Positions 1-4,799 of a stretch of DNA of 5,604 nt are shown piece after piece. A program made the translations under genes and the position numbers. Under the pieces are notes generated by a model. It did no database searches, was not told the origin of the DNA, and worked only from the letters and a program-made list of their open reading frames with translations. Origin of the DNA: Chloroflexota bacterium (GTDB taxonomy: Bacteria > Chloroflexota > Limnocylindria > Limnocylindrales > CSP1-4). Location of the stretch: assembly GCA_021812735.1 (NCBI GenBank), contig JAKAMV010000681.1, forward strand, positions 1 through 5,604. Direction: 5' to 3'. Every line of letters begins with the position of its first letter. The stretch's first letter is position 1.

Positions 1-4
1 GCAG

Positions 5-427
5 GTGGGCACGCAGCTGCGGTCCGGTGCCCTCCCCAACCTCGATCCGGCGTGGGCGCCGGCGGTCGTCGGAATCGTCGTCCTCGGGATCGTGCTCGGG
101 GTGATCGGGCTCCTCGTGTTCGGCCGGGCCGGTGGCGCGGGCGGCGCGGTTGCGGGGCTCATCCTGGGCGCGATCGCCGGCGGGCTGGTCGGGTGGGGCT
201 GGACGGGCCTGACGTTCAGCTGGCACGGCGCCGTGGCGATCGGGATCGCCGTCGGACTGCTGACGTGGATCGCCCTGATGCCGGCCTGGATGCTGCGGGC
301 GAAGGTCGACCCCGCAGCGCGATTCCGGCGGCTCTGGCCGAAGGAGTCTTACGACACGGCCATGGAGACGAAAGACTGGCTGGAGAAGGAATGGGCGAAG
401 CGACGCGCGAAGCTCGGCAGGACGTAA
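5..427 (+). CDS. Small three-helix membrane protein, function unknown (start may lie upstream)
   Basis: I do not recognise this 140-residue protein. It has three hydrophobic segments, at about residues 17-39, 46-69 and 74-97. The first two are very rich in Gly, Ala, Val and Ile. A charged cytoplasmic-looking tail follows from about residue 98 to 140 and contains KDWLEKEWAKRR near its end. Helix packing through small residues is suggested, and nothing catalytic is visible. The reading frame ends in TAA at 425-427. The GTG at 5-7 is the first possible start in the window, but the frame is open to the window edge and no ribosome site can be seen, so the true start may be upstream. The next gene begins inside its last 37 bases in another frame, which suggests co-transcription. 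Third codon positions are strongly G/C, supporting real coding. It could be a holin-like or small integral membrane protein, but that is a guess. Confidence 0.7.
   Translation: MGTQLRSGALPNLDPAWAPAVVGIVVLGIVLGVIGLLVFGRAGGAGGAVAGLILGAIAGGLVGWGWTGLTFSWHGAVAIGIAVGLLTWIALMPAWMLRAKVDPAARFRRLWPKESYDTAMETKDWLEKEWAKRRAKLGRT
382..390 (+). promoter_or_regulatory. Ribosome binding site deciding the start at 391
   Basis: GGAGAAGGA lies directly before ATG 391. The GGAG part gives a five-base spacer, which is acceptable for ribosome binding. It lies inside the upstream coding region, so the two genes probably share a transcript. It is the main reason for choosing 391 over earlier in-frame starts. Confidence 0.55.
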
Positions 428-930
428 CGCGGGCCCGCGAGCGGCTCGTCTCGGAGGTCGACGAGCTCGAGCTCGCGGTGCGCTCGGCCGTGGATATCCC
501 CGCCAAGATCCGCCGCAACCCGGCGCGCGTGGCGGCGCTCGCGGGCAGCGCGGCCTTCCTGGCCGCGGGCGGGCCGAAGCGGGCTGCCCGGCGGTTTGCC
601 GGACTGGTCCGGCACCCGAAGCCGGCGCCCGTCGCGTCGCTCCTGCCTGACGAGGTCCAGCGGATCGTGGAGCGGGTCGGCGCCGGGGGCGGGGAGGTGC
701 GGGCGGCGCTCGAGCGCGGGTTCGCCGATTGGCTGGAGCAGAGCCGCGGCGACGCGAAGGGCAAGGGGAAGAAGGGCGAGCACCGCACCGGGACCGAGAC
801 GTTCTGGCACCTCTTCGACACCGTGAGCGCGCCGCTGGCCTCCCGGGCGGCGAAACGGGCCGCTGAGCGCCTCTTCGCCGCGGAGCCGGACCGGGCGGGT
901 GGGCGTTCCGACGAGGGCCGGCGCTCCTGA
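391..930 (+). CDS. Conserved-looking basic helical protein, function unknown
   Basis: This 179-residue protein is not assigned to a family with certainty. The same frame is open further upstream, but ATG 391 is the sensible start: GGAG at 382-385 lies five bases before it, and translation upstream is arginine-rich shadow of the preceding gene. Residues 3-34 are charged and probably helical or coiled coil. Next comes an IRRNPARVAALAG motif at 40-52, running into a short Ala-rich hydrophobic stretch at 47-61, too short and weak to be a confident membrane segment. A helical region at 80-118, a Lys/Gly-rich loop at 119-134 and an amphipathic C-terminal helix at 138-164 follow. The RRNP motif before an Ala-rich helix loosely resembles small membrane-associated proteins such as DUF3618, but this is only a resemblance. 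The 37-base overlap with the upstream membrane protein gene suggests the two products act together. Confidence 0.75.
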   Translation: MGEATREARQDVTRARERLVSEVDELELAVRSAVDIPAKIRRNPARVAALAGSAAFLAAGGPKRAARRFAGLVRHPKPAPVASLLPDEVQRIVERVGAGGGEVRAALERGFADWLEQSRGDAKGKGKKGEHRTGTETFWHLFDTVSAPLASRAAKRAAERLFAAEPDRAGGRSDEGRRS

Positions 931-1022
931 GGATGGGGCTCCCGGGGTGCAGGTGCGCGCTCCAGTCGGCGGTACGCGCAGAGCCTGGGCGCCTGGCCCA
1001 TCGCCCCCGGTCGCGCGTCCGA

Positions 1023-1028
1023 TAGACT
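1023..1028 (+). promoter_or_regulatory. Possible -10 element of the tRNA-Leu promoter
   Basis: TAGACT fits the TAnnnT pattern of a housekeeping sigma -10 element and lies eight bases before the mature 5' end of the tRNA. Transcription would start only a base or two before the tRNA, giving a very short leader. No convincing -35 hexamer is seen about 17 bases upstream (that position reads ATCGCC), so support is limited to one element and its position. Confidence 0.3.
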
Positions 1029-1036
1029 TGCCGAGC

Positions 1037-1124
1037 GGGCGAGTGGCGGAATGGCAGACGCGCCGGCCTTAGGAGCCGGTGCCGCGTGAGCGGCGTGTCG
1101 GTTCGACCCCGACCTCGCCTACCA
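1037..1124 (+). tRNA. tRNA-Leu (anticodon UAG), complete with encoded CCA
   Basis: All parts of a long-variable-arm leucine tRNA can be paired by hand. The acceptor stem is 1037-1043 (GGGCGAG) with 1114-1120 (CTCGCCT), starting with a G-U pair. The D region from 1044 has the usual bacterial tRNA-Leu pattern TGGCGGAATGGCAGACGCG. The anticodon stem CCGGC/GCCGG (1063-1067 with 1075-1079) encloses loop CTTAGGA, with anticodon TAG at 1070-1072. The variable arm 1081-1085/1090-1094 (GCCGC/GCGGC, loop GTGA) is typical of class II tRNAs. The T stem GTCGG/CCGAC (1097-1101 with 1109-1113) holds loop TTCGACC. A1121 is the discriminator base, standard for leucine, and CCA is encoded at 1122-1124. It should read CUA and, by wobble, other CUN codons. 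The gene stands alone between unrelated protein genes. Confidence 0.97.
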
Positions 1125-1193
1125 GCGATGCTGGTGCTCCAGAGTTCACAGTCCCGCAACGTGCCGCTCACACGGCAGCGTCATCCTGCGGAC

Positions 1194-1421
1194 ATGAGCG
1201 AGCACTGCGTGGTTGCGGCCGGTGGCCGCGACGTTGCCCCGGACAAGGTTGCGGCGGTCATCGAGGGCACGCAGCGGCCCCCCGCAGCGACCCACAGGTC
1301 GACGTGCTGGTCGCCAGGCCCGCGCGAGGCGACCCAGTCGATCCCTGGTCACGAGGGTCCTTCCGGCTCACCCTCGGGCTGTGTGCCCTCCGACGCCGAG
1401 ATCGCGCTGTGGTTCGGATAG
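1194..1421 (+). CDS. Weak small ORF, 75 residues, hypothetical
   Basis: An ATG-started frame begins MSEHCVVAAGGRDVAPDKVA and ends DAEIALWFG before TAG. The first 27 residues look like ordinary protein. The middle, about residues 29-60, is rich in Pro, Ser, Thr and Gly with no evident fold, and no domain is recognised. There is no good ribosome site (only GCGGA, one base before the ATG), and the frame is also open upstream into the tRNA. Third-position G/C bias is present but weaker than in the clear genes. The first part may be the remnant of a decayed gene. The stop lies seven bases before the ATG of the next small ORF. Confidence 0.2.
   Translation: MSEHCVVAAGGRDVAPDKVAAVIEGTQRPPAATHRSTCWSPGPREATQSIPGHEGPSGSPSGCVPSDAEIALWFG
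1212..1232 (+). terminator. GC-rich hairpin, possible terminator downstream of the tRNA
   Basis: Bases 1212-1220 can pair with 1224-1232 to form a nine-pair stem around a three-base GGT loop. The six pairs next to the loop are all G-C (GCGGCC/GGCCGC), and there is one G-U pair lower in the stem. It lies 87 bases after the tRNA. No T-run follows, so this is not a canonical intrinsic terminator. In GC-rich genomes such hairpins also arise by chance. Confidence 0.25.
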
Positions 1422-1428
1422 TCGCGAC

Positions 1429-1647
1429 ATGCTCGGCCGCCCGGCCACGACCGGTGTCTGGTTCATCCTCATCGTCGGAGTCGCGGCCGGCCTCCGCCTT
1501 CTCGCCAGGGCCTGCTTCGAGAACGACCACGCCCGCGCCCTTTCGCACACCGAGCGGTGGCGCCGCGAGGAGGAGCTATGCGCCCGCAGGGCCGCTCTGG
1601 CGGCGCCTCCCCGGGCGTTGATCGTGGACCGGCAGCCGCTTCGGTGA
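1429..1647 (+). CDS. Candidate small single-pass membrane protein, 72 residues
   Basis: The frame from ATG 1429 to TGA 1645-1647 encodes a short N-terminus and one clear hydrophobic helix at about residues 8-28 (TTGVWFILIVGVAAGLRLLAR). A charged, probably helical tail follows, with TERWRREEEL at 41-50 and two Cys at 29 and 51. Nearly every codon ends in G or C, as in the firm genes nearby. The helix-plus-basic-tail layout is protein-like and would place the tail in the cytoplasm. The family is not recognised. The ribosome site is weak, with only GGA at 1415-1417 upstream. The frame is open further upstream to about 1213, but that part is arginine-rich and looks non-coding. The gene ends 117 bases before the importer operon, with the repeat-bearing leader between. 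Confidence 0.4.
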   Translation: MLGRPATTGVWFILIVGVAAGLRLLARACFENDHARALSHTERWRREEELCARRAALAAPPRALIVDRQPLR

Positions 1648-1649
1648 TC

Positions 1650-1739
1650 GTGTAACACCTCTCACAGCCATCAGAAGTTACACACACATCACGCACCGCT
1701 TACCGTCGCCGCGCTTACTGGACCTGCTCCTGTGTAACT
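1650..1739 (+). promoter_or_regulatory. Repeat-bearing leader of the importer operon, putative operator
   Basis: Three copies of the heptamer GTGTAAC occur in this AT-richer leader: 1650-1656 (+), 1677-1683 (-, reading GTTACAC) and 1732-1738 (+). The second and third copies extend to a 9-base inverted repeat, AGTTACACA at 1676-1684 and TGTGTAACT at 1731-1739. Copy centres are 27 and 55 bases apart. Between them is a direct repeat of CGCTTAC (1697-1703 and 1712-1718, 15 bases apart). Position just upstream of the importer suggests a repressor or activator binding region, possibly responding to the substrate. It does not resemble the DtxR/IdeR or Fur iron boxes. No clear -35/-10 pair could be placed. 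The last copy, TGTAAC at 1733-1738, could double as a poor -10 element. Confidence 0.4.
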
Positions 1740-1752
1740 CGTCCCCCGTTCG

Positions 1753-1758
1753 AGGAGG
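1753..1758 (+). promoter_or_regulatory. Strong ribosome binding site for the substrate-binding protein
   Basis: AGGAGG matches the core Shine-Dalgarno sequence and lies six bases before GTG 1765. It is the best ribosome site in the window and supports the GTG over the downstream ATG at 1861. Confidence 0.75.
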
Positions 1759-1764
1759 TCCATC

Positions 1765-2973
1765 GTGTCTGCTCACCATGGCTTCGGCGCATCATCGGGT
1801 CGCGAACGGCCGCGACACACCCTGGCATTCCGGCCCGAGCACGCCGCTGGTGCGCCACGCATGCGCGTCGCCGCCATCGTCGCGGCAGGCGTCGTGCTCT
1901 TCGCGGCATGCAGCGGCACCGTGAGCAACGCGGCACCAACCGCCGCTCCGCCGTCGATCGCCGCGGTCGCGCCCGCCACGATGGCAGGCGGAGCAGCCGC
2001 CAGCGCGGTACCCGTCGCGACGCCCACCCCATCGCCCGTGCCGCTCGTCGTGTACTCCGCGCAGGGGTACGACTCGGCCATGACCAAGGCGTTCCAGGCC
2101 GCCACCGGCATCCCGGTCCAGCTGGTGGATGACAGTACCGGCCCGCTGCTCGTGAAGGTCCAGGCCGAGAAGAGCAATCCGAAGTGGGATGTGCTGTGGG
2201 TGGACGGGGACGAGGCCTTCGCCTCGCTCGACCAGCAGGGCTACCTGGTCAAGGGATACGAACCCAGCGTGGCCTTCAGTTCACTCGGGTCCTCGCTCAT
2301 CCCCGGGGACAGGAGCTACGTGCCCACCGGCGTCACGATGGCGGGCACGGTCGTCTACAGCTCCAGGACGGTCAGTTCCCCGCCCACCAGCTGGAACGAC
2401 CTGCTGTCCCCCTCCTGGAAGGGTCAGGTGGGGATGAACGATCCGGCGGTGTCGGGGCCCACCTATCCGTTCGTGGCCGGCCTCTTCAACTACCTGGGCG
2501 GTGTGTCCCAGGGAGAGGCGTTCCTGGAGAAGCTCAAGGCGAACGGCCTCAAGGTGAACCAGACGAACGGCGATACGCTGCACGCGCTGGAGGGCGGACA
2601 GATCAGGATCGCGCTCATCCAGAGCTCGGCGGGGATCGGTGCCGAGGCGAAGGATCCCTCGCTCAAGACGGCATTCATCAACCCCGCAACACCCATCCCG
2701 AGCGTGATCGGCATCGACGCCAGGACCTCGCCGCAGGCGATCGCCGAGGCCGAACAGTTCGCGGCCTTCGTGCTATCGGCGCAGGGCCAGTCCGTCATGC
2801 AGTCTGGCGATCCCGGCGGCGACTCCCTCTACTGGCCGGTGGTGAACGGTATCCAGCCGCTGTCGCAGCTGCCGCCGCTCTCGAGCGTCCCGGCCAGGCC
2901 CATCGACCCGGTCCTCTGGGGTTCGCGGGAGAACGCCATCAACACGTGGTTCACGAACAACATCGTGCAGTGA
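1765..2973 (+). CDS. ABC importer substrate-binding lipoprotein, FbpA/AfuA-type
   Basis: This 402-residue extracellular binding protein should capture a small solute and deliver it to the permease encoded next. Residues 33-48 form the hydrophobic part of a lipoprotein signal ending in LFAAC, with Cys49 as the likely lipidated residue; Phe at -3 is unusual. An Ala/Pro/Thr/Ser linker (50-93) tethers the domain. The mature fold opens with LVVYSAQGYDSAM (94-106), then LVDDSTGPLL (120-129) and WDVLWVDGD (141-149). SWNDLL (209-214) and MNDPAVSGPTYPF (224-236) follow, all typical of the ferric/AfuA-like cluster of periplasmic binding proteins. The usual C-terminal Tyr pair of ferric binders is not obvious; YWPVVNG (356-362) stands near where it would be expected, so the ligand is open (iron, aminoethylphosphonate, thiamine or polyamine are all possible). 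AGGAGG supports GTG 1765, although M33 (ATG 1861) would give a normal-length signal peptide. The stop overlaps the permease start. Confidence 0.92.
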   Translation: MSAHHGFGASSGRERPRHTLAFRPEHAAGAPRMRVAAIVAAGVVLFAACSGTVSNAAPTAAPPSIAAVAPATMAGGAAASAVPVATPTPSPVPLVVYSAQGYDSAMTKAFQAATGIPVQLVDDSTGPLLVKVQAEKSNPKWDVLWVDGDEAFASLDQQGYLVKGYEPSVAFSSLGSSLIPGDRSYVPTGVTMAGTVVYSSRTVSSPPTSWNDLLSPSWKGQVGMNDPAVSGPTYPFVAGLFNYLGGVSQGEAFLEKLKANGLKVNQTNGDTLHALEGGQIRIALIQSSAGIGAEAKDPSLKTAFINPATPIPSVIGIDARTSPQAIAEAEQFAAFVLSAQGQSVMQSGDPGGDSLYWPVVNGIQPLSQLPPLSSVPARPIDPVLWGSRENAINTWFTNNIVQ

Positions 2974-4799
2974 TCCAGCGTCTCGGGATGGGGCCGTTCG
3001 GGCTGGGACGACGCGGCGCGTCGGTCCTGGCGGCGGCCTCACCGGGTTCCCGGCAGCGCAGTCGCCCCGCGCTGCCGGGACGACTGCTGGCCCGGTCCGG
3101 CCTGCTCGCCGGCTCGGCTGCGCTCTGGGTCGTGCTCGGCGCGCTGCTCGTCCTGCCGATGGCGGTGTTCCTGGTCCAGGCCTTCTCGCCGCGGTTGTTC
3201 GGCGGCGGCGGCCAGTGGTTCACGCTCGGCAACTTCGCCAACGCGTTCTCCGGCGCCACCCTCCAGGGGCTCGCGGACTCGCTCGGCGTGAGTGCCGCCA
3301 CGGCCGTCCTGTGCGTCATGGTCGGGGGATCGCTGGCCTGGGGCGTGCATCGGACCGACCTTCCCGGACGGCGGGTGTGGCCCATCCTGATGTGGGCTCT
3401 GCTGCTCGTGCCGACGTTCCTCGCCGCGGAGGGCTGGGAGTACCTCCTGCAGCCGCAGGGGGTACTCGCCCAGTTCGGGGTCGACGCCGCGCCGGTCTAC
3501 GCGGTGTTCTTCGGACCGCTCGGGGTCATCTTCGTCCTGGCGATGTCGGCGCTGCCCTATGCCTACATCACGATCTCCGCGGCACTGCTCCACCTGGGAT
3601 CGGAGTTCGAGGAGGCGGCGCGCGTGCACGGCGCAGGGACGTGGCGCACGACACGGGTCCTGCTCCCGATCCTCGGGCCGGCACTGCTCTCCGCCGCAGC
3701 GATCGTGTTCGCCGAATCCATGAGCGACTTTGGCGTGGCGTCCACGCTGGCCGCGAGCGCCCACTTCCCGGTCGCCACCTACGTGCTGTTCCAGGCGATC
3801 GACAACAACCCGGCGGATTTCGGGCTGGCCGCCGCCATCGGCTGGTTGCTCGTCGCGTCGGCCGGCATCCCGATCGCGGTGCAGGCCTGGGCGCTCCGAG
3901 GGCGCACCTACGCGGTCGTCTCGGGCCGGACCCGCACTCCGACGCGCTCGCACCTGTCACCGCCGATTCGTGTGCTCGCCACCGCGTCGATCGTCCTGCT
4001 GTTCGGACTCGCCCTCGGGGCGCCGGTCGTCGGCGCGCTCGTCGCGTCGCTCCTGAAGGGCTTCGGATCGGAGATCAGCGTCTCGGCGCTGACGCTCGTG
4101 AACTACCGGGAGATCTTCGCGGGCGATGCCGGCCTCGCGGCGCCGCTCGCCTTCTCGACCGGCATGGCCGCCCTGGCCGCCCTGGCGACGATGGTCCTGG
4201 GGCTTACCGTCGCGCGACTCATGACTGCCCGTGGGGCCGGGCGACTGGCGCGGCTCACCGACCTCGTGCTGCTCGGATCGGTGGCGCTGCCGGGGATCGT
4301 GCTGGCCGCCGGGTACATCTTCGCGTACAACCTGCCCCTGCTGGGCAATGTCGGGCTGGATCTCTACGAGACCACGCCGTTGCTTCTCATGGGCTACGTG
4401 GCGACGGCGCTCCCCAGCCAGGCGAGGCTGATGGTGGGCCCGGTGTCCCAGCTCCAGGATTCGCTCGTGCAGGCGGCGCGCGTCCACGGCAGCTCGGCAG
4501 CGTCGGCGTGGCGCAGGGCGGTGCTGCCGATGCTCTCGCGCATCCTGCTGTGGGCTGGCCTGCTCACGTTCGCCAAGACGCTGCTCGAACTGCCGGTTTC
4601 CCAGTTGCTGTACCCGCCCGGTTCGCCTCCGGTCTCGGTGGCCATCGACTCGTACGTGGCGGGCTACCACTACGACATCGGCACGGCGATGACCGTCGTG
4701 GCGCTCGGCGAGGAGTTCGCCGTGATTCTGGTTGGGCTCGCGCTGTTCGCGCTGGCCACGCCCAAGGGGTGGCGCCGGTCACTGGGAGCGACGCCATGA
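2970..4799 (+). CDS. ABC importer permease, fused two-domain (FbpB-type)
   Basis: This 609-residue inner-membrane protein contains two binding-protein-dependent transport permease domains in one chain, so one copy could form the whole channel. A basic N-terminus (1-45) precedes the first membrane helix at about 50-70. Further helices in half one include roughly 106-122, 136-156 and 170-200. The first EAA coupling loop is EEAARVHGAGTW (214-225) followed by LLP. A linker at about 312-332 leads to the second half, whose first helix is about 335-362. Its coupling loop is VQAARVHGSSAASAW (500-514), followed by AVLP. The near-identical AARVHG in both loops fits an internal duplication and docking on two copies of the same ATPase. 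Length and layout match FbpB/ThiP-like fused permeases. GTG 2970 overlaps the upstream stop as GTGA and no ribosome site is evident, so coupling is likely; ATG 2988 (residue 7) is the alternative. Confidence 0.93.
   Translation: MIQRLGMGPFGLGRRGASVLAAASPGSRQRSRPALPGRLLARSGLLAGSAALWVVLGALLVLPMAVFLVQAFSPRLFGGGGQWFTLGNFANAFSGATLQGLADSLGVSAATAVLCVMVGGSLAWGVHRTDLPGRRVWPILMWALLLVPTFLAAEGWEYLLQPQGVLAQFGVDAAPVYAVFFGPLGVIFVLAMSALPYAYITISAALLHLGSEFEEAARVHGAGTWRTTRVLLPILGPALLSAAAIVFAESMSDFGVASTLAASAHFPVATYVLFQAIDNNPADFGLAAAIGWLLVASAGIPIAVQAWALRGRTYAVVSGRTRTPTRSHLSPPIRVLATASIVLLFGLALGAPVVGALVASLLKGFGSEISVSALTLVNYREIFAGDAGLAAPLAFSTGMAALAALATMVLGLTVARLMTARGAGRLARLTDLVLLGSVALPGIVLAAGYIFAYNLPLLGNVGLDLYETTPLLLMGYVATALPSQARLMVGPVSQLQDSLVQAARVHGSSAASAWRRAVLPMLSRILLWAGLLTFAKTLLELPVSQLLYPPGSPPVSVAIDSYVAGYHYDIGTAMTVVALGEEFAVILVGLALFALATPKGWRRSLGATP
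4784..4788 (+). promoter_or_regulatory. Ribosome binding site for the ATPase gene
   Basis: GGGAG lies seven bases before ATG 4796, inside the end of the permease gene. With the ATGA overlap it supports 4796 as the true start despite the long N-terminal extension of the product. Confidence 0.55.

Larger units (their letters stand above)
1125..1764 (+). other. 640-base stretch without a firmly supported gene
   Basis: Between the tRNA and the importer operon no recognised gene is found on either strand. It holds the GC-rich hairpin at 1212-1232, two candidate small ORFs (1194-1421 and 1429-1647) and the repeat-bearing leader from 1650. Frames in the first 300 bases give Arg/Pro/Ser-rich translations with no domain, as expected for GC-rich non-coding or decayed coding DNA. 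No insertion-sequence ends, integrase or tRNA 3'-end duplication that would mark an integrated element were seen. Confidence 0.6.

Noticed and set aside
216..1001. Long minus-strand open frame opposite the second gene
   Set aside because: The translation is Arg/Ser/Pro/Ala-rich with no domain and lies opposite a plus-strand gene with a good start and ribosome site. It is a typical GC-rich shadow.
1162..1177. Short hairpin TGCCG/CGGCA with a six-base loop after the tRNA
   Set aside because: Only five pairs and no following T-run. Too weak to call a terminator.
1079..1621. Plus-strand open frame of 180 codons starting inside the tRNA
   Set aside because: It begins in the tRNA, has Ser/Arg/Pro-rich translation with no domain, and has weaker codon bias than the overlapping 72-residue candidate.
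1125..1650. Possible integrated element next to the tRNA
   Set aside because: tRNA genes are common integration sites, but no integrase, no repeated tRNA 3' end and no mobile-element gene is visible.
1650..1764. Riboswitch (for example TPP) in the importer leader
   Set aside because: None of the conserved riboswitch core motifs I know could be recognised, and the repeats look more like protein binding sites.
2184..2969. Upstream in-frame extension of the permease, which would give an 871-residue protein
   Set aside because: This stretch is the shadow of the binding-protein gene in another frame: Arg/Gly/Pro-rich, with no membrane or family features. The GTGA overlap at 2970 is the natural start.
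3039..3953. Long minus-strand open frame opposite the permease
   Set aside because: It encodes low-complexity Arg/Gly/Asp/Gln-rich sequence, while the plus strand carries a clear permease domain. Similar minus-strand frames at 3957-4670 and 4779-5527 are rejected for the same reason.
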